DNA of 64,000 bases from Ferrovibrio xuzhouensis (lineage in GTDB: Bacteria > Pseudomonadota > Alphaproteobacteria > Ferrovibrionales > Ferrovibrionaceae), in contig NZ_JBHRYJ010000002.1 of the NCBI RefSeq assembly GCF_042648965.1, forward strand, positions 186,001-250,000, given 5' to 3'. The notes under the pieces were generated by a model. The model was not told where the DNA came from, did not search any database, and saw only the letters and a list, made by a program, of their open reading frames with translations. Numbering within the stretch: position 1 is the stretch's first letter; the number at the start of each line of letters is the position of its first letter. A program made the translations under genes and the position numbers. This document shows positions 32,004 to 41,117 of the stretch, piece by piece.

Positions 32004-32342
32004 TTATTCCGGCAGCTTGACCGGCGGCACCGGCATGGGCGTCGCCATCGGCGCCGGCATTGCGGCCGGCATGGCCTTCTTGGCGACCTTCTTCTTCGCC
32101 GCCTTCTTCTTCACGACCTTCTTGGCCTTGGCGGCCTTCTTCGCCACCTTCTTGACGGTCTTCTTGGCGGCTTTCTTGGCCTTGGCAGCCTTCTTCGCCA
32201 CCTTCTTCACGGTCTTCTTGGTGGCTTTCTTGGCCTTGGCGGCCTTCTTTGCCGCCTTCTTCACGATCTTCTTGGTGGCCTTCTTCACGGCCTTCTTCTT
32301 CGTCTTCGCGGCCTTCTTGGCCGCTTTCTTCTTCGCCATCAT
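32004..32342 (-). CDS. Histone H1-like lysine/alanine repeat protein
   Basis: The protein has 112 residues. About 90 of them consist of Lys, Ala, Val and Thr in AKKAAKK-type repeats (AKKATKKTVKKVAKKAAKAKKAAKKTVKK). A Pro/Met-rich tail (MPAAMPAPMATPMPVPP) ends in KLPE. Such proteins bind DNA non-specifically and compact the nucleoid, like the Hc1/AlgP type. The two adjacent ATG codons (32340-32342 and 32337-32339) follow a GGGGGA Shine-Dalgarno. DNA in the gene is itself repetitive, so copy number of the repeats may vary between strains. The gene is divergent from a secreted protein gene. Confidence 0.82.
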   Translation of the reverse strand: MMAKKKAAKKAAKTKKKAVKKATKKIVKKAAKKAAKAKKATKKTVKKVAKKAAKAKKAAKKTVKKVAKKAAKAKKVVKKKAAKKKVAKKAMPAAMPAPMATPMPVPPVKLPE

Positions 32343-32473
32343 GGTCCCCCTGTTGGATATCCGCCCGCGGCGGGATGCTGTTTCGGACTCTCACGGCTGG
32401 ACTCGACTCCATCCGCCGAAATCCCGCGCTACAATAGCGCCGCATTTTTTCCGTCGGGAAGAGGAATCTTCAG

Positions 32474-33313
32474 ATGCGCCGTCCATTCACACTGTCGCCC
32501 ATGCTGCTGCTGATCCTGCCCGCAGCCCTGCTGCTGCACTCGCCGGTCGTGATGGCGCAGACGACGTCGACCGAGTCGCTGCCGCCGGCCGCCGTGCAGA
32601 TGCCGAAGCGACCGGTGCCGCCAAGCGTGCCCGGTGCCACGCCATCCGGCGTCGCAATGCCCGCAATTGCTGCGCCGGAGCTGCGCCGGTCGGGCCAGCC
32701 GGTGGCCGAACCGGGCCGGGCAAAAGACGAGGGCAGTCTGCTGCGTAGCCTGCTGGGGCAGCAGGTCGGCGGCCTGACGTCCGCTGCACAGGCGAAGGTG
32801 CCGAAGCTGCCGGGCAACGACGCCTTCGGCGCGGTGCAGGAGATTCTCGCCATCCTCGAGGCCGACCCGAAGACGGACTGGAACCGGGTCGACCTCGATG
32901 CCCTGCGCCGCCACCTGATCGACATGAACGAGGTGACGCTGAATGCCGAAGCCAAGGTCGAGGCGGTCGGCGGCGGCATCCGTGTCGCCGTCACCGGCCA
33001 GGGTCGCACGCTCGACGCGATCCGCCGCATGGTGCCGGCTCATGCCCGCGAGATCGACGGCCATGATGGCTGGCATGTGGCGACAGAGGACAAGCCCGAT
33101 GGCGTGATTCTGACGGTGACGGCAAAGGATGCCCGGCAGACCGCCAAAATCCGCGGCCTCGGTTTCATCGGCGTGATGGCGACCGGCGCCCATCACCAGA
33201 TCCACCACCTGGCCATCGCCCGGGGTGAGCCCATGCCGCATGGGCCAGGGTCACATGGAGCCGGGTCGCACGGGGCGGCACATACCGGCGGAGCCAACCC
33301 GAAGACGCCATAG
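32474..33313 (+). CDS. Secreted protein of unknown function with His-rich C-terminus
   Basis: The protein has 279 residues and I do not recognise its family. A signal peptide (LSPMLLLILPAALLLHSPVVMA) is followed by a Pro-rich linker (about 35-85). Then comes a compact alpha/beta domain (about 110-235). Its pattern NEVTLNAEAKVEAVGGGIRVAVTGQGRTLDAIRRMVPAHAREI, GWHVATEDKPDGVILTVTA and KIRGLGFIGVMATGAHHQIHHLAIARGE suggests a two-layer sandwich. The last 35 residues are rich in His and Gly (GPGSHGAGSHGAAHTGG), and together with AHHQIHH could bind metal. The start ATG has an AGAGGAATC upstream. An aspartate- or His-based periplasmic metal protein is possible; no enzymatic motif is visible. Confidence 0.68.
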   Translation: MRRPFTLSPMLLLILPAALLLHSPVVMAQTTSTESLPPAAVQMPKRPVPPSVPGATPSGVAMPAIAAPELRRSGQPVAEPGRAKDEGSLLRSLLGQQVGGLTSAAQAKVPKLPGNDAFGAVQEILAILEADPKTDWNRVDLDALRRHLIDMNEVTLNAEAKVEAVGGGIRVAVTGQGRTLDAIRRMVPAHAREIDGHDGWHVATEDKPDGVILTVTAKDARQTAKIRGLGFIGVMATGAHHQIHHLAIARGEPMPHGPGSHGAGSHGAAHTGGANPKTP

Positions 33314-33487
33314 CCGCCCGGATTTTGTCCGGCGGCGAAAAGCGCGGGAAACGGCGCGGAGGTCCTGCGGTGCGATCACAATGCAGGCAGAACCTGCGAT
33401 TTGTCGCCAGCCGCGCGGCTTTTGCGCTATGCTGCACCCGCTCCCGATACCTCTGACGCTGCACCCCGCGCCACCGAAAGCAGGCCC

Positions 33488-34540
33488 ATGTCTCTTACTG
33501 CCACTGCCGTTCCGCCGGTCTCCGGCAATCCCGTGCCGCTCCGCGTCGCCGTCGCCGCCCACCAGGGGCCGAAGCTCGGCCGCAGCCTGTGGCAGGTGGC
33601 GAATTCCTTCCTGCCCTTCTTCGGCCTCTGCGCCGCCATGTACGGCAGCCGCGCGCTGGACCTGCCCTACTGGACCCTGCTGCCGCTGATCCTGCTGGCC
33701 GCCGGTTTCGTGGTGCGCATCTTCATCATCCAGCATGACTGCGGCCATGGCGCCTTCTTCCGCTCGCGGCGGGCCAATGCGGCGATGGGCTGGGTCTGCA
33801 GCCTGATCACCTGCACGCCGTTCGACAACTGGCGCCGGCTGCATGCCGGCCATCACGGTATCTGGAACAACCTCGACCGCCGGCCGGGTTTCCTCGACAT
33901 CTATTCAAGCTGCCTGACCGTCGCGGAATACCAAGCCCTCGGCCGCTTCGGCCGCCTGCGCTACCGGGTGCTGTGCCATCCGCTGGTGGCTTTGGTGGTG
34001 CTGCCGCCAGTGATCTTCCTGCTGCTGTATCGCCTGCCGCTCGACACGCCAAAGGCCTGGCGGCGCGAACGCTGGTCGGTCTGGCTGACCAATGCCGGGC
34101 TGGCCGCCGTGGTGCTGGCGCTCGGCTTCACACTCGGTTTCCATGCCGTGCTGGCAATCCAGCTGCCGGTGATGGTGGTGGCGGCCACGGTCGGTGTCTG
34201 GCTGTTCTCGGTGCAGCACCGTTTCGAGGGCACCACCTGGCTGCGCCAGCGCGACTGGACCGCCGTCGGCGCCGCTATCGACGGCAGCTCGTATCTGCGG
34301 CTGCCCCGCCTGCTGCAGTGGTTCACCGGCAATATCGGTTTCCACCATGTGCACCACCTGAACCCGCAGGTGCCGAACTACCGGCTGCAGGCCTGTCATG
34401 AGGCCGTGCCATCGCTCCGGGCTCTGCCCGGGCTCAGCCTCGGCGCTGCGCTGCGCGGCTGCATGCTGGCGCTGTGGGACGAAGAGGGCGGCCGCATGGT
34501 GCGCTTCCCGCGCCGGAGCAGGCCATCGTCCGCGGCCTGA
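33488..34540 (+). CDS. Membrane fatty acid desaturase
   Basis: The protein has 350 residues with the three histidine boxes of acyl-lipid desaturases: HDCGH (83-87), HAGHH (119-123) and HHVHH (286-290). The surrounding hydrophobic segments fit four membrane spans: YWTLLPLILLAAGFVVRIFI, ALVVLPPVIFLLLY and AAVVLALGFTLGFHAVLAIQLPVMVVAATVGVW. These non-haem diiron enzymes introduce double bonds into acyl chains; delta-12 or beta-carotene ketolase-like members share the boxes. The FHHVHHLNPQVPNYRLQACHE ending is that of the omega-6/DesA-like group. The C-terminal 30 residues are basic. No ferredoxin partner lies nearby. Confidence 0.88.
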   Translation: MSLTATAVPPVSGNPVPLRVAVAAHQGPKLGRSLWQVANSFLPFFGLCAAMYGSRALDLPYWTLLPLILLAAGFVVRIFIIQHDCGHGAFFRSRRANAAMGWVCSLITCTPFDNWRRLHAGHHGIWNNLDRRPGFLDIYSSCLTVAEYQALGRFGRLRYRVLCHPLVALVVLPPVIFLLLYRLPLDTPKAWRRERWSVWLTNAGLAAVVLALGFTLGFHAVLAIQLPVMVVAATVGVWLFSVQHRFEGTTWLRQRDWTAVGAAIDGSSYLRLPRLLQWFTGNIGFHHVHHLNPQVPNYRLQACHEAVPSLRALPGLSLGAALRGCMLALWDEEGGRMVRFPRRSRPSSAA

Positions 34541-34555
34541 CCCCTCAGCCGCCCC

Positions 34556-34864
34556 CTAACCGACTCCGCTGTCACCATTGCGACCGTAGCGGTCGTCGCG
34601 TTTGCGCATATCGGGCTTGCCGGCGATGTTCCGGTGCGGCACCGGCTTGTCCTGGCCTTCCGGCGCTGGCGCCGGGGTGGTGGTGCCGGCGGCGCGGCCG
34701 GTGAACTGTTCATTGCCGTAGGTGCCGGGCCCGTAGGCCTGCCTGGCTTTCGCGCCTTTCACCAGCGGCGTGGTATGGGCCGGGCCATCCGGCGCACCAT
34801 GCAGGCCGAGGCGCAGCACCGCGTCGGTTTCGTTCAGCGGCTTTTTGTCCGGTTTCTTCGCCAT
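34556..34864 (-). CDS. Small hydrophilic protein, unknown
   Basis: The protein has 102 residues, starting MAKKPDKKPLNETDAVLRLG (ATG 34862-34864, GGGAG upstream). It is hydrophilic, Pro/Gly/Lys-rich and probably disordered, with a central AYGPGTYGNEQFTGRAAG segment and a C-terminus RDDRYGRNGDSGVG. No membrane segment or signal peptide is present. Its converging neighbour is the desaturase, 15 bp away. The strong ribosome binding site and tidy stop argue that it is real; function is unknown. Confidence 0.58.
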   Translation of the reverse strand: MAKKPDKKPLNETDAVLRLGLHGAPDGPAHTTPLVKGAKARQAYGPGTYGNEQFTGRAAGTTTPAPAPEGQDKPVPHRNIAGKPDMRKRDDRYGRNGDSGVG

Positions 34865-34992
34865 GATCAGTCTCCCGCACGTATGGTCTGCAGCGGCGGG
34901 ACGGAATGCCCCGTCTACCGGAAAACCATCACGCCCGAATGCGGCGACAGCGCGCCGCCGGCGTGAGAAAAGCGGGACAAAGACGGGTCCGC

Positions 34993-35027
34993 AAAACAAA
35001 AAAGCCGGGCGGATTGCTCCGCCCGGC
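34993..35027 (-). terminator. Intrinsic terminator of malate synthase gene
   Basis: On the minus strand a 10-bp GC stem (GCCGGGCGGA with TCCGCCCGGC) and a 4-base loop are followed by a run of T broken once (TTTTTTGTTTT). It lies 26 bp after the malate synthase stop and is a textbook terminator. Confidence 0.93.
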
Positions 35028-35052
35028 CTGACTTTTGCGGGTGGTCGCCAGC

Positions 35053-36663
<1,611 letters not shown>

Positions 36664-36804
36664 GGGGCTTTCTCCCTTTGCTATGTATGCGTCGACGGGC
36701 CAATTAATCCGCCAACTGATGATTTACGGCAAAATTTGTCTGACAACTTTTAACGGGTCCGGGGGGTGCCCGTCTAGCCGCGAACTGGACCGGGAATCGA
36801 AAAA

Positions 36805-36815
36805 ACGTATACAGT
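36805..36815. promoter_or_regulatory. Candidate GntR operator ACGTATACAGT between aceB and gntR
   Basis: The CGTATACAG core (36806-36814) lies 91 bp before the GntR start and 142 bp before the divergent malate synthase start. It matches the sites at 43622 and 45062 (tGTATACAg), and the TGTATACA core I recall for the FCD-type GntR operator of Bacillus subtilis. The same CGTATACAG also appears in the rpmH promoter -10, so a chance match is possible. Confidence 0.5.
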
Positions 36816-36905
36816 CCGGGAGGAAATTGTCCGGCCGATTCGCCATTTGCCGCCCCGGCGGGTGGCGCCAACCCGGGCAGGACATCCAGCCAGGCAGGAC
36901 ACCAG

Positions 36906-37820
36906 ATGGTGCAGGGCACCGCCAAGGCCGTAGCCAGACCGCGGAAGGACACCGCCGCTTCCGACGGCCCGGCTGCCGATAGAGCAGGTTCACGGCTGCG
37001 CAAAATCACCGCCGCCGAGATGCAGGCGGTGCCGGCGCTGGCCGGTCGCGCCGGGCGTCCGGTTCCGGCCAAGGCGGGCAGCCGCGGCAGCGGCCCGGCC
37101 GGACGGCCTCGTCCGGTGGACGACGCCACCATCTACGACAGCGTCTACACGGCGATCGTCGAACACATCATCATGCCGGGCACCAAGCTGCCGGAAGATG
37201 TGCTGGCGCGCGCCTTCGGGGTCAGCCGCACCCGCATCCGCAAGGTGCTGCAGGCGCTGGCGCACGACAATCTGGTCACGCTCCAGCACAACCGCGGGGC
37301 CTCGGTGGCCAAGCCGGGCGTGCAGGAGGCCCGTGAGGTGTTTGCCGCCCGTCGCGTGGTCGAGACCGGCATCGCCGCCGAACTGGCGCGCCGCGCCGCC
37401 GCCCGCCAGATTACGGCGGCGCAGATGGCGTCAATGCGGGCCTTCGTCGCCCGCGAGCATGCGGCCGAGACGGCGCGCGACCGCCGCCGTAGCATCAACC
37501 TGGCCGGCGAATTCCACCTCGAACTCGCCAAGCTGCTCGACAATGCCTCGCTGGCCGGTTTCCTGCGCGCCCTGGTATCGCGCACCTCGCTGATCATCGC
37601 GGTCTACGAGGCGCCGGGGAACAGCATGTGCAGCCATGAGGAGCACGGCATTCTGCTCGACCGGCTCGCTGCCGGCGATGCCACCGGTGCGGTGGCCTAT
37701 ATGGAAGAGCATCTGCAAAGGCTGGAAGACGGCCTTGACCTTGCTGCCGCGAGGCGGCGCCCCGTCGATTTGCAGGACGTCTTCGCCCGGCTCGCCACCG
37801 GTCCGAAGACCGGCGGCTGA
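36906..37820 (+). CDS. GntR family regulator, FCD subfamily
   Basis: The protein has 304 residues. A 70-residue Ala/Pro/Arg-rich, probably disordered N-terminal extension is unusual for the family. The winged helix domain follows (IYDSVYTAIVEHIIMPGTKLPEDVLARAFGVSRTRIRKVLQALAHDNLVTLQHNRGASVAKPG, about 76-140). The FCD effector domain (about 145-270) has the expected metal-ligand histidines in GEFHLELAKLL and MCSHEEHGILLDRL, plus MEEHLQRLE. FCD regulators bind small organic acids. Its position opposite malate synthase, and the recurrence of TGTATACA-like sites near the purine genes, suggest glyoxylate or an allantoin derivative as effector; this is inference. ATG at 36906 follows AGGAC. Confidence 0.88.
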   Translation: MVQGTAKAVARPRKDTAASDGPAADRAGSRLRKITAAEMQAVPALAGRAGRPVPAKAGSRGSGPAGRPRPVDDATIYDSVYTAIVEHIIMPGTKLPEDVLARAFGVSRTRIRKVLQALAHDNLVTLQHNRGASVAKPGVQEAREVFAARRVVETGIAAELARRAAARQITAAQMASMRAFVAREHAAETARDRRRSINLAGEFHLELAKLLDNASLAGFLRALVSRTSLIIAVYEAPGNSMCSHEEHGILLDRLAAGDATGAVAYMEEHLQRLEDGLDLAAARRRPVDLQDVFARLATGPKTGG

Positions 37821-37839
37821 ACCGGGCCGGCTCTGTCCG

Positions 37840-38583
37840 TCAGGCGTTGATGCCGCCATCCACCGTGATCTGCGCGCCGGTGATATAGCTGGCACCCGGC
37901 CCGGCAAGAAACACCACCGTATCGGCAATTTCCTGCGGCCGGCCATAGCGGCCGAGCGCAGTCAGTGCCGTCATGGCGGGGGCATTCTCGCCATCGACCG
38001 GGTTCATGTCGGTATCGATCGGGCCGGGCTGCACGACATTCACCGTGATGCCGCGGGGCCCGAGGTCGCGCGCCAGGCCGCGCGTCATGCCGGTCATCGC
38101 CGCCTTGCTCATGGAATAGAGCGTGACGCCGGGGAAGCGCACATTTTCGCCCAGGCAGGAGCTGATGGTAATGATGCGGCCGCCCTCGGGCATCAGCGGG
38201 GCGGCAGCCAGCGCGGCCACATACGGTGCGCGGGTGTTGATCGCCACCATGCGCTCGATGTTCTCCAGCGAGTCGTCGCCATAGGCGACGCCGGCATTGT
38301 TGACCAGGATATCCAGCCGGCCGAGCGCCCTGGCGGCTTCGGTCACCGAGGCCTGCACGGCCCTGGCATCGGCGCTGTCGGCCTTGATCGCCACGGCCTT
38401 GCGGCCCAGCGCCTGGATCTCCTGCACCACCATCTGGGCCTTGTCGGGCGAGGCGCTGTAGGTGATGGCTACATCGGCACCGGCGGCGGCCAGCGCCCTG
38501 GCGGTGGCCGCGCCGATGCCCCGGCTGGCGCCGGTGACCAGTGCGGCCTTGCCCTGCAGGGCGGTGGAAGAAAACGTCGTCAT
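37840..38583 (-). CDS. SDR family oxidoreductase
   Basis: The protein has 247 residues, a classical short-chain dehydrogenase. The cofactor loop is LVTGASRGIGAATA (about 15-28), NNAG is at LDILVNNAGVAYG, the catalytic Ser is in ITISSCLGENVRFPG, and the YxxxK is YSMSKAAM. The QPGPIDTDMNP segment follows. An Arg two residues after the glycine motif and no Asp at the end of beta-2 (ITYSASPDKA) favour NADP(H). It is divergent from a TetR gene; two near-identical operator-like sequences lie between. Substrate unknown; quinone or carbonyl reduction under TetR control is typical. Confidence 0.9.
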   Translation of the reverse strand: MTTFSSTALQGKAALVTGASRGIGAATARALAAAGADVAITYSASPDKAQMVVQEIQALGRKAVAIKADSADARAVQASVTEAARALGRLDILVNNAGVAYGDDSLENIERMVAINTRAPYVAALAAAPLMPEGGRIITISSCLGENVRFPGVTLYSMSKAAMTGMTRGLARDLGPRGITVNVVQPGPIDTDMNPVDGENAPAMTALTALGRYGRPQEIADTVVFLAGPGASYITGAQITVDGGINA

Positions 38584-38600
38584 GGGATGCCTCCATATAT

Positions 38601-38622
38601 TATTTAGTGATCGGTACAGAAT
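38601..38622. promoter_or_regulatory. TetR operator copy 1 (SDR side)
   Basis: This is the first of two 22-bp direct copies that agree at 19 of 22 positions; the core is GTGATCGGTACAGAAT. It lies 18 bp upstream of the SDR start codon, positioned to repress it. Confidence 0.68.
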
Positions 38623-38665
38623 GAGGGGCGGAAGGTAGGGGCTTGCCGGCCGGGGTCAAGCGCTT

Positions 38666-38687
38666 TATTTATCGATCGATACAGAAT
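38666..38687. promoter_or_regulatory. TetR operator copy 2 (TetR side)
   Basis: This is the second copy, with core TCGATCGATACAGAAT containing the 10-bp palindrome ATCGATCGAT. It lies 25 bp before the TetR start, suited to autorepression. The 65-bp offset between copies could allow two dimers to bind. Confidence 0.68.
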
Positions 38688-38712
38688 TTGAATCAGATCG
38701 CAGGAAACGGTC

Positions 38713-39396
38713 ATGGCCGTGCGCGCAGTCACATCCCGGAAGACGGGCGAGGCGAAGCCGAAAGGCCGGCCGCGCGGCTTCGACCGTGATGCGGCGTTGC
38801 AGGCGGCCATGCAGGTCTTCTGGCTGCGCGGTTATGAGGGGACCTCGCTCAGCGACCTGACCAAGGCCATGGGCATCAACGCGCCGAGCCTCTATGCGGC
38901 GTTCACCTGCAAGGAGGCGCTATTCGAGGAGGCACTGGAGCTTTACGAGACTGCCGAGGGCGCCTTGCCGCAGCGGCTGCTGCGGGAGGGCAAGACGGCG
39001 AAAGAGGGCTTCGCCGCCATGCTGCGTTTCTATGCCGGCTATTACGTCCAAACGGACCACCCGCCGGGCTGCATGGTAGTGCTGTCGGCCATCGTCGGTG
39101 CGCCTGAGAACAAGAGCGTGCGCGCCCTGATGACCAGGAGCCGCCGCGCGGCGATGGAGTCACTGGCGGACCGCGTCCGGCGCGGCCAGGCCGAGGGCGA
39201 TGTGCCGGCGACCGCCGATGCCTCTGCGATAGCGGCCTTCTATACGACTCTGGTGCAGGGCATGTCGATCCAGGCGCGCGACGATGCGACCAGGAAGCAG
39301 CTGCTCGCCTCTGTCGAGATGGCGCTTGCCGCCTGGGACGGGTTGATGGCGGCGAAATCAGCGAAAGCGAAACCAGCCGGTCAGGTCAGATCCTGA
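38713..39396 (+). CDS. TetR family transcriptional regulator
   Basis: The protein has 227 residues. The DNA-binding domain GRPRGFDRDAALQAAMQVFWLRGYEGTSLSDLTKAMGINAPSLYAAFTCKEALFEEALELY (about 18-77) is of the AcrR/YxaF-like type. The C-terminal domain has the TetR_C motif PPGCMVVLSAIV. It is expected to repress the divergent SDR gene and itself through the two 22-bp sites between them. The inducer is probably a reactive aldehyde or quinone, by analogy only. ATG at 38713 with AGGAAAC upstream. Confidence 0.9.
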   Translation: MAVRAVTSRKTGEAKPKGRPRGFDRDAALQAAMQVFWLRGYEGTSLSDLTKAMGINAPSLYAAFTCKEALFEEALELYETAEGALPQRLLREGKTAKEGFAAMLRFYAGYYVQTDHPPGCMVVLSAIVGAPENKSVRALMTRSRRAAMESLADRVRRGQAEGDVPATADASAIAAFYTTLVQGMSIQARDDATRKQLLASVEMALAAWDGLMAAKSAKAKPAGQVRS

Positions 39397-39411
39397 TGCT
39401 TCCCCGCGCGG

Positions 39412-39439
39412 TCAAGACATCTCCATGACGCTGTCTTGA
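39412..39439. other. Perfect 8-bp inverted repeat with 12-base loop
   Basis: TCAAGACA and TGTCTTGA are separated by 12 bases, between the TetR stop and the methyltransferase start. It could be an RNA hairpin ending the TetR transcript or a protein site for the next gene. No T-run follows. Confidence 0.45.
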
Positions 39440-39499
39440 GAAGGCGGCGACCTGCGCTATGTTCATCCGGCACGGCCATGTAACGGGCAGGAGCCGGCC

Positions 39500-40117
39500 A
39501 TGGAAGACCTCAGAAAACACCACTGGACCGGCGTCTATGACCATAAGGCCGAAGACGAGGTCAGCTGGTTCCAGGCCTCGCCGCTGCGTTCGCTCGACTG
39601 GATCAGGGGATCGGTCGCCGGAACCGAGGCGCCGATCATCGACATTGGCGGTGGCGCCTCACGGCTGGTCGATGAGCTGGTTGCGGCCGGATATGGCGAT
39701 GTCACCGTCCTCGACATCGCCGAGAGCGCATTGGCGAAGTCCCGAGCCCGCCTCGGGGGCGGTGCTGGTGGCGTCCGCTGGGTGGCTGCCGACATAACGG
39801 CATGGCGGCCGGAGCGGCAATACGACCTCTGGCATGACCGCGCGGTTTTCCATTTTCTTGTGGATGCCGCCGACCGTGCCGCCTATCTGGCGGCACTGGA
39901 CAAGGGCACGAAGCCGGGCAGCCGCATCATCATTGCCACCTTTGCGCCTGACGGCCCGGAGCGCTGCAGCGGCCTCCCGGTGCAGCGTTATAGTCCGCAG
40001 ACGCTGGCGAAGGTCTTCGGCGCCGGCTTCGATCTGCTGGACGCTGCCGGCGAGGAGCACCTGACGCCTGCCGGATCGGTGCAGCGTTTCCAGTACAGCC
40101 TGTTCGGGCGCCGCTAG
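39500..40117 (+). CDS. Class I SAM-dependent methyltransferase
   Basis: The protein has 205 residues with motif I IIDIGGGASRLVDEL (about 46-60), motif II VTVLDIAESAL, motif III WVAADITAWRPERQYDLWHDRAVFHFL and a post-motif RIIIATFAPDGPERCSGLPVQRYS. It resembles TehB-like or thiopurine-type small-molecule methyltransferases rather than RNA or protein enzymes. The GGG in motif I is a slight variation. Its stop overlaps the stop of the convergent allantoinase gene (4 bp shared). The substrate is unknown; it is not obviously part of the purine pathway. Confidence 0.83.
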   Translation: MEDLRKHHWTGVYDHKAEDEVSWFQASPLRSLDWIRGSVAGTEAPIIDIGGGASRLVDELVAAGYGDVTVLDIAESALAKSRARLGGGAGGVRWVAADITAWRPERQYDLWHDRAVFHFLVDAADRAAYLAALDKGTKPGSRIIIATFAPDGPERCSGLPVQRYSPQTLAKVFGAGFDLLDAAGEEHLTPAGSVQRFQYSLFGRR

Positions 40118-41112
40118 CCCCGGTAGGGATGCACCTGCATCCAGTGGCGGGCGATGTCGATGCGGCGCGCGATCCACACCTTGTCGTGGCCCTGGATGTA
40201 ATCCATCAGCCGGGCCAGCGCGGCGGCGCGGCCGGGCCGGCCGATCAGCCGGCAATGCAGCGCGATGGTCATCATCTTCGGCTGTCCCTGCTCGCCCTCG
40301 CGGTACAGCATGTCGAAGGCGTCCTTGACGTGGTTGTAGTAATCCACGCCGGTGGCGAAGCCGTGCAGCTGGCCGAACTTCATGTCGTTGTTGTCGAAGG
40401 TATAGGGCAGGATCAGCTGCGGTTTCTTGCCCACCGTGGTCCAGTAGGGCAGGTCGTCGTCGTAGGTGTCCGACGAGTAGACGAAGCCGCCATCCTCGGC
40501 GACCAGCTTCAGCGTGTTCTCCGAGAAGCGGCCGGTGTACCAGCCGAGCGGGCGCTGGCCGGTGGCCTGGCGGATCGCCTCGATGGCCAGCTTCATGTCG
40601 GCGCGTTCTTTCGCCAGCGGCATGGTGGCGTAGTCGAACCAGCGCCAGCCATGGCTGGCGACCTCGTGGCCAGCCTCGTGCATGGCGCGCGCCGCTTCCG
40701 GATTGCGCGCCACCGCCATGCCGACGGCCCATGACGTGAACTTGATGTCGCGTTCGGCGAACAGCCGCAGCACGCGCCAGACGCCGGCCCGCGCGCCGTA
40801 GTCGTAGACCGACTCGGTGGCATGGTCGCGCATCTTCACGCGTGGGGTGCCGCCGGGAATCTCGGTCAGGTAGGTCTCCGAGACCTTGTCGCCATGCAGC
40901 ACGCTGCGCTCGCCGCCTTCTTCGTAGTTCAGCACGAAGCTGACCGCGACTTTCGCGCCGCCCGGCCATTTCGGATCGGGCGGATTGGGGCCGTAGCCGT
41001 AGAGATCGCGCGGATAGGGCTTGCTGCCGAGCGCCGCGGCGACGATATCCATTCTCTTCGTCGCAGGCTTCTTCTTCGGGGCGGCTTTCTTCGCGGCGGT
41101 CTTTTTGGCCAT
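40114..41112 (-). CDS. puuE: Allantoinase PuuE (polysaccharide deacetylase-fold)
   Basis: The protein has 332 residues. PuuE is the metal-independent allantoinase of the NodB/polysaccharide deacetylase fold that opens allantoin to allantoate. Diagnostic sequence is YPRDLYGYGPNPPDPKWPGGAKVAVSFVLNYEEGGERSVLHGD (near 33-75), followed by RFSENT and ASHGWRWFDY. Its start carries 20 residues rich in Lys and Ala (MAKKTAAKKAAPKKKPATKR) not present in family members I recall and similar to the H1-like protein and PurB tail in this window. It is the last gene of the operon allC - M20 hydrolase - puuE (gaps 8 and 5 bp). That places it downstream of the TGTATACA-like site at 43622. Confidence 0.93.
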   Translation of the reverse strand: MAKKTAAKKAAPKKKPATKRMDIVAAALGSKPYPRDLYGYGPNPPDPKWPGGAKVAVSFVLNYEEGGERSVLHGDKVSETYLTEIPGGTPRVKMRDHATESVYDYGARAGVWRVLRLFAERDIKFTSWAVGMAVARNPEAARAMHEAGHEVASHGWRWFDYATMPLAKERADMKLAIEAIRQATGQRPLGWYTGRFSENTLKLVAEDGGFVYSSDTYDDDLPYWTTVGKKPQLILPYTFDNNDMKFGQLHGFATGVDYYNHVKDAFDMLYREGEQGQPKMMTIALHCRLIGRPGRAAALARLMDYIQGHDKVWIARRIDIARHWMQVHPYRG

Positions 41113-41117
41113 GGCTC

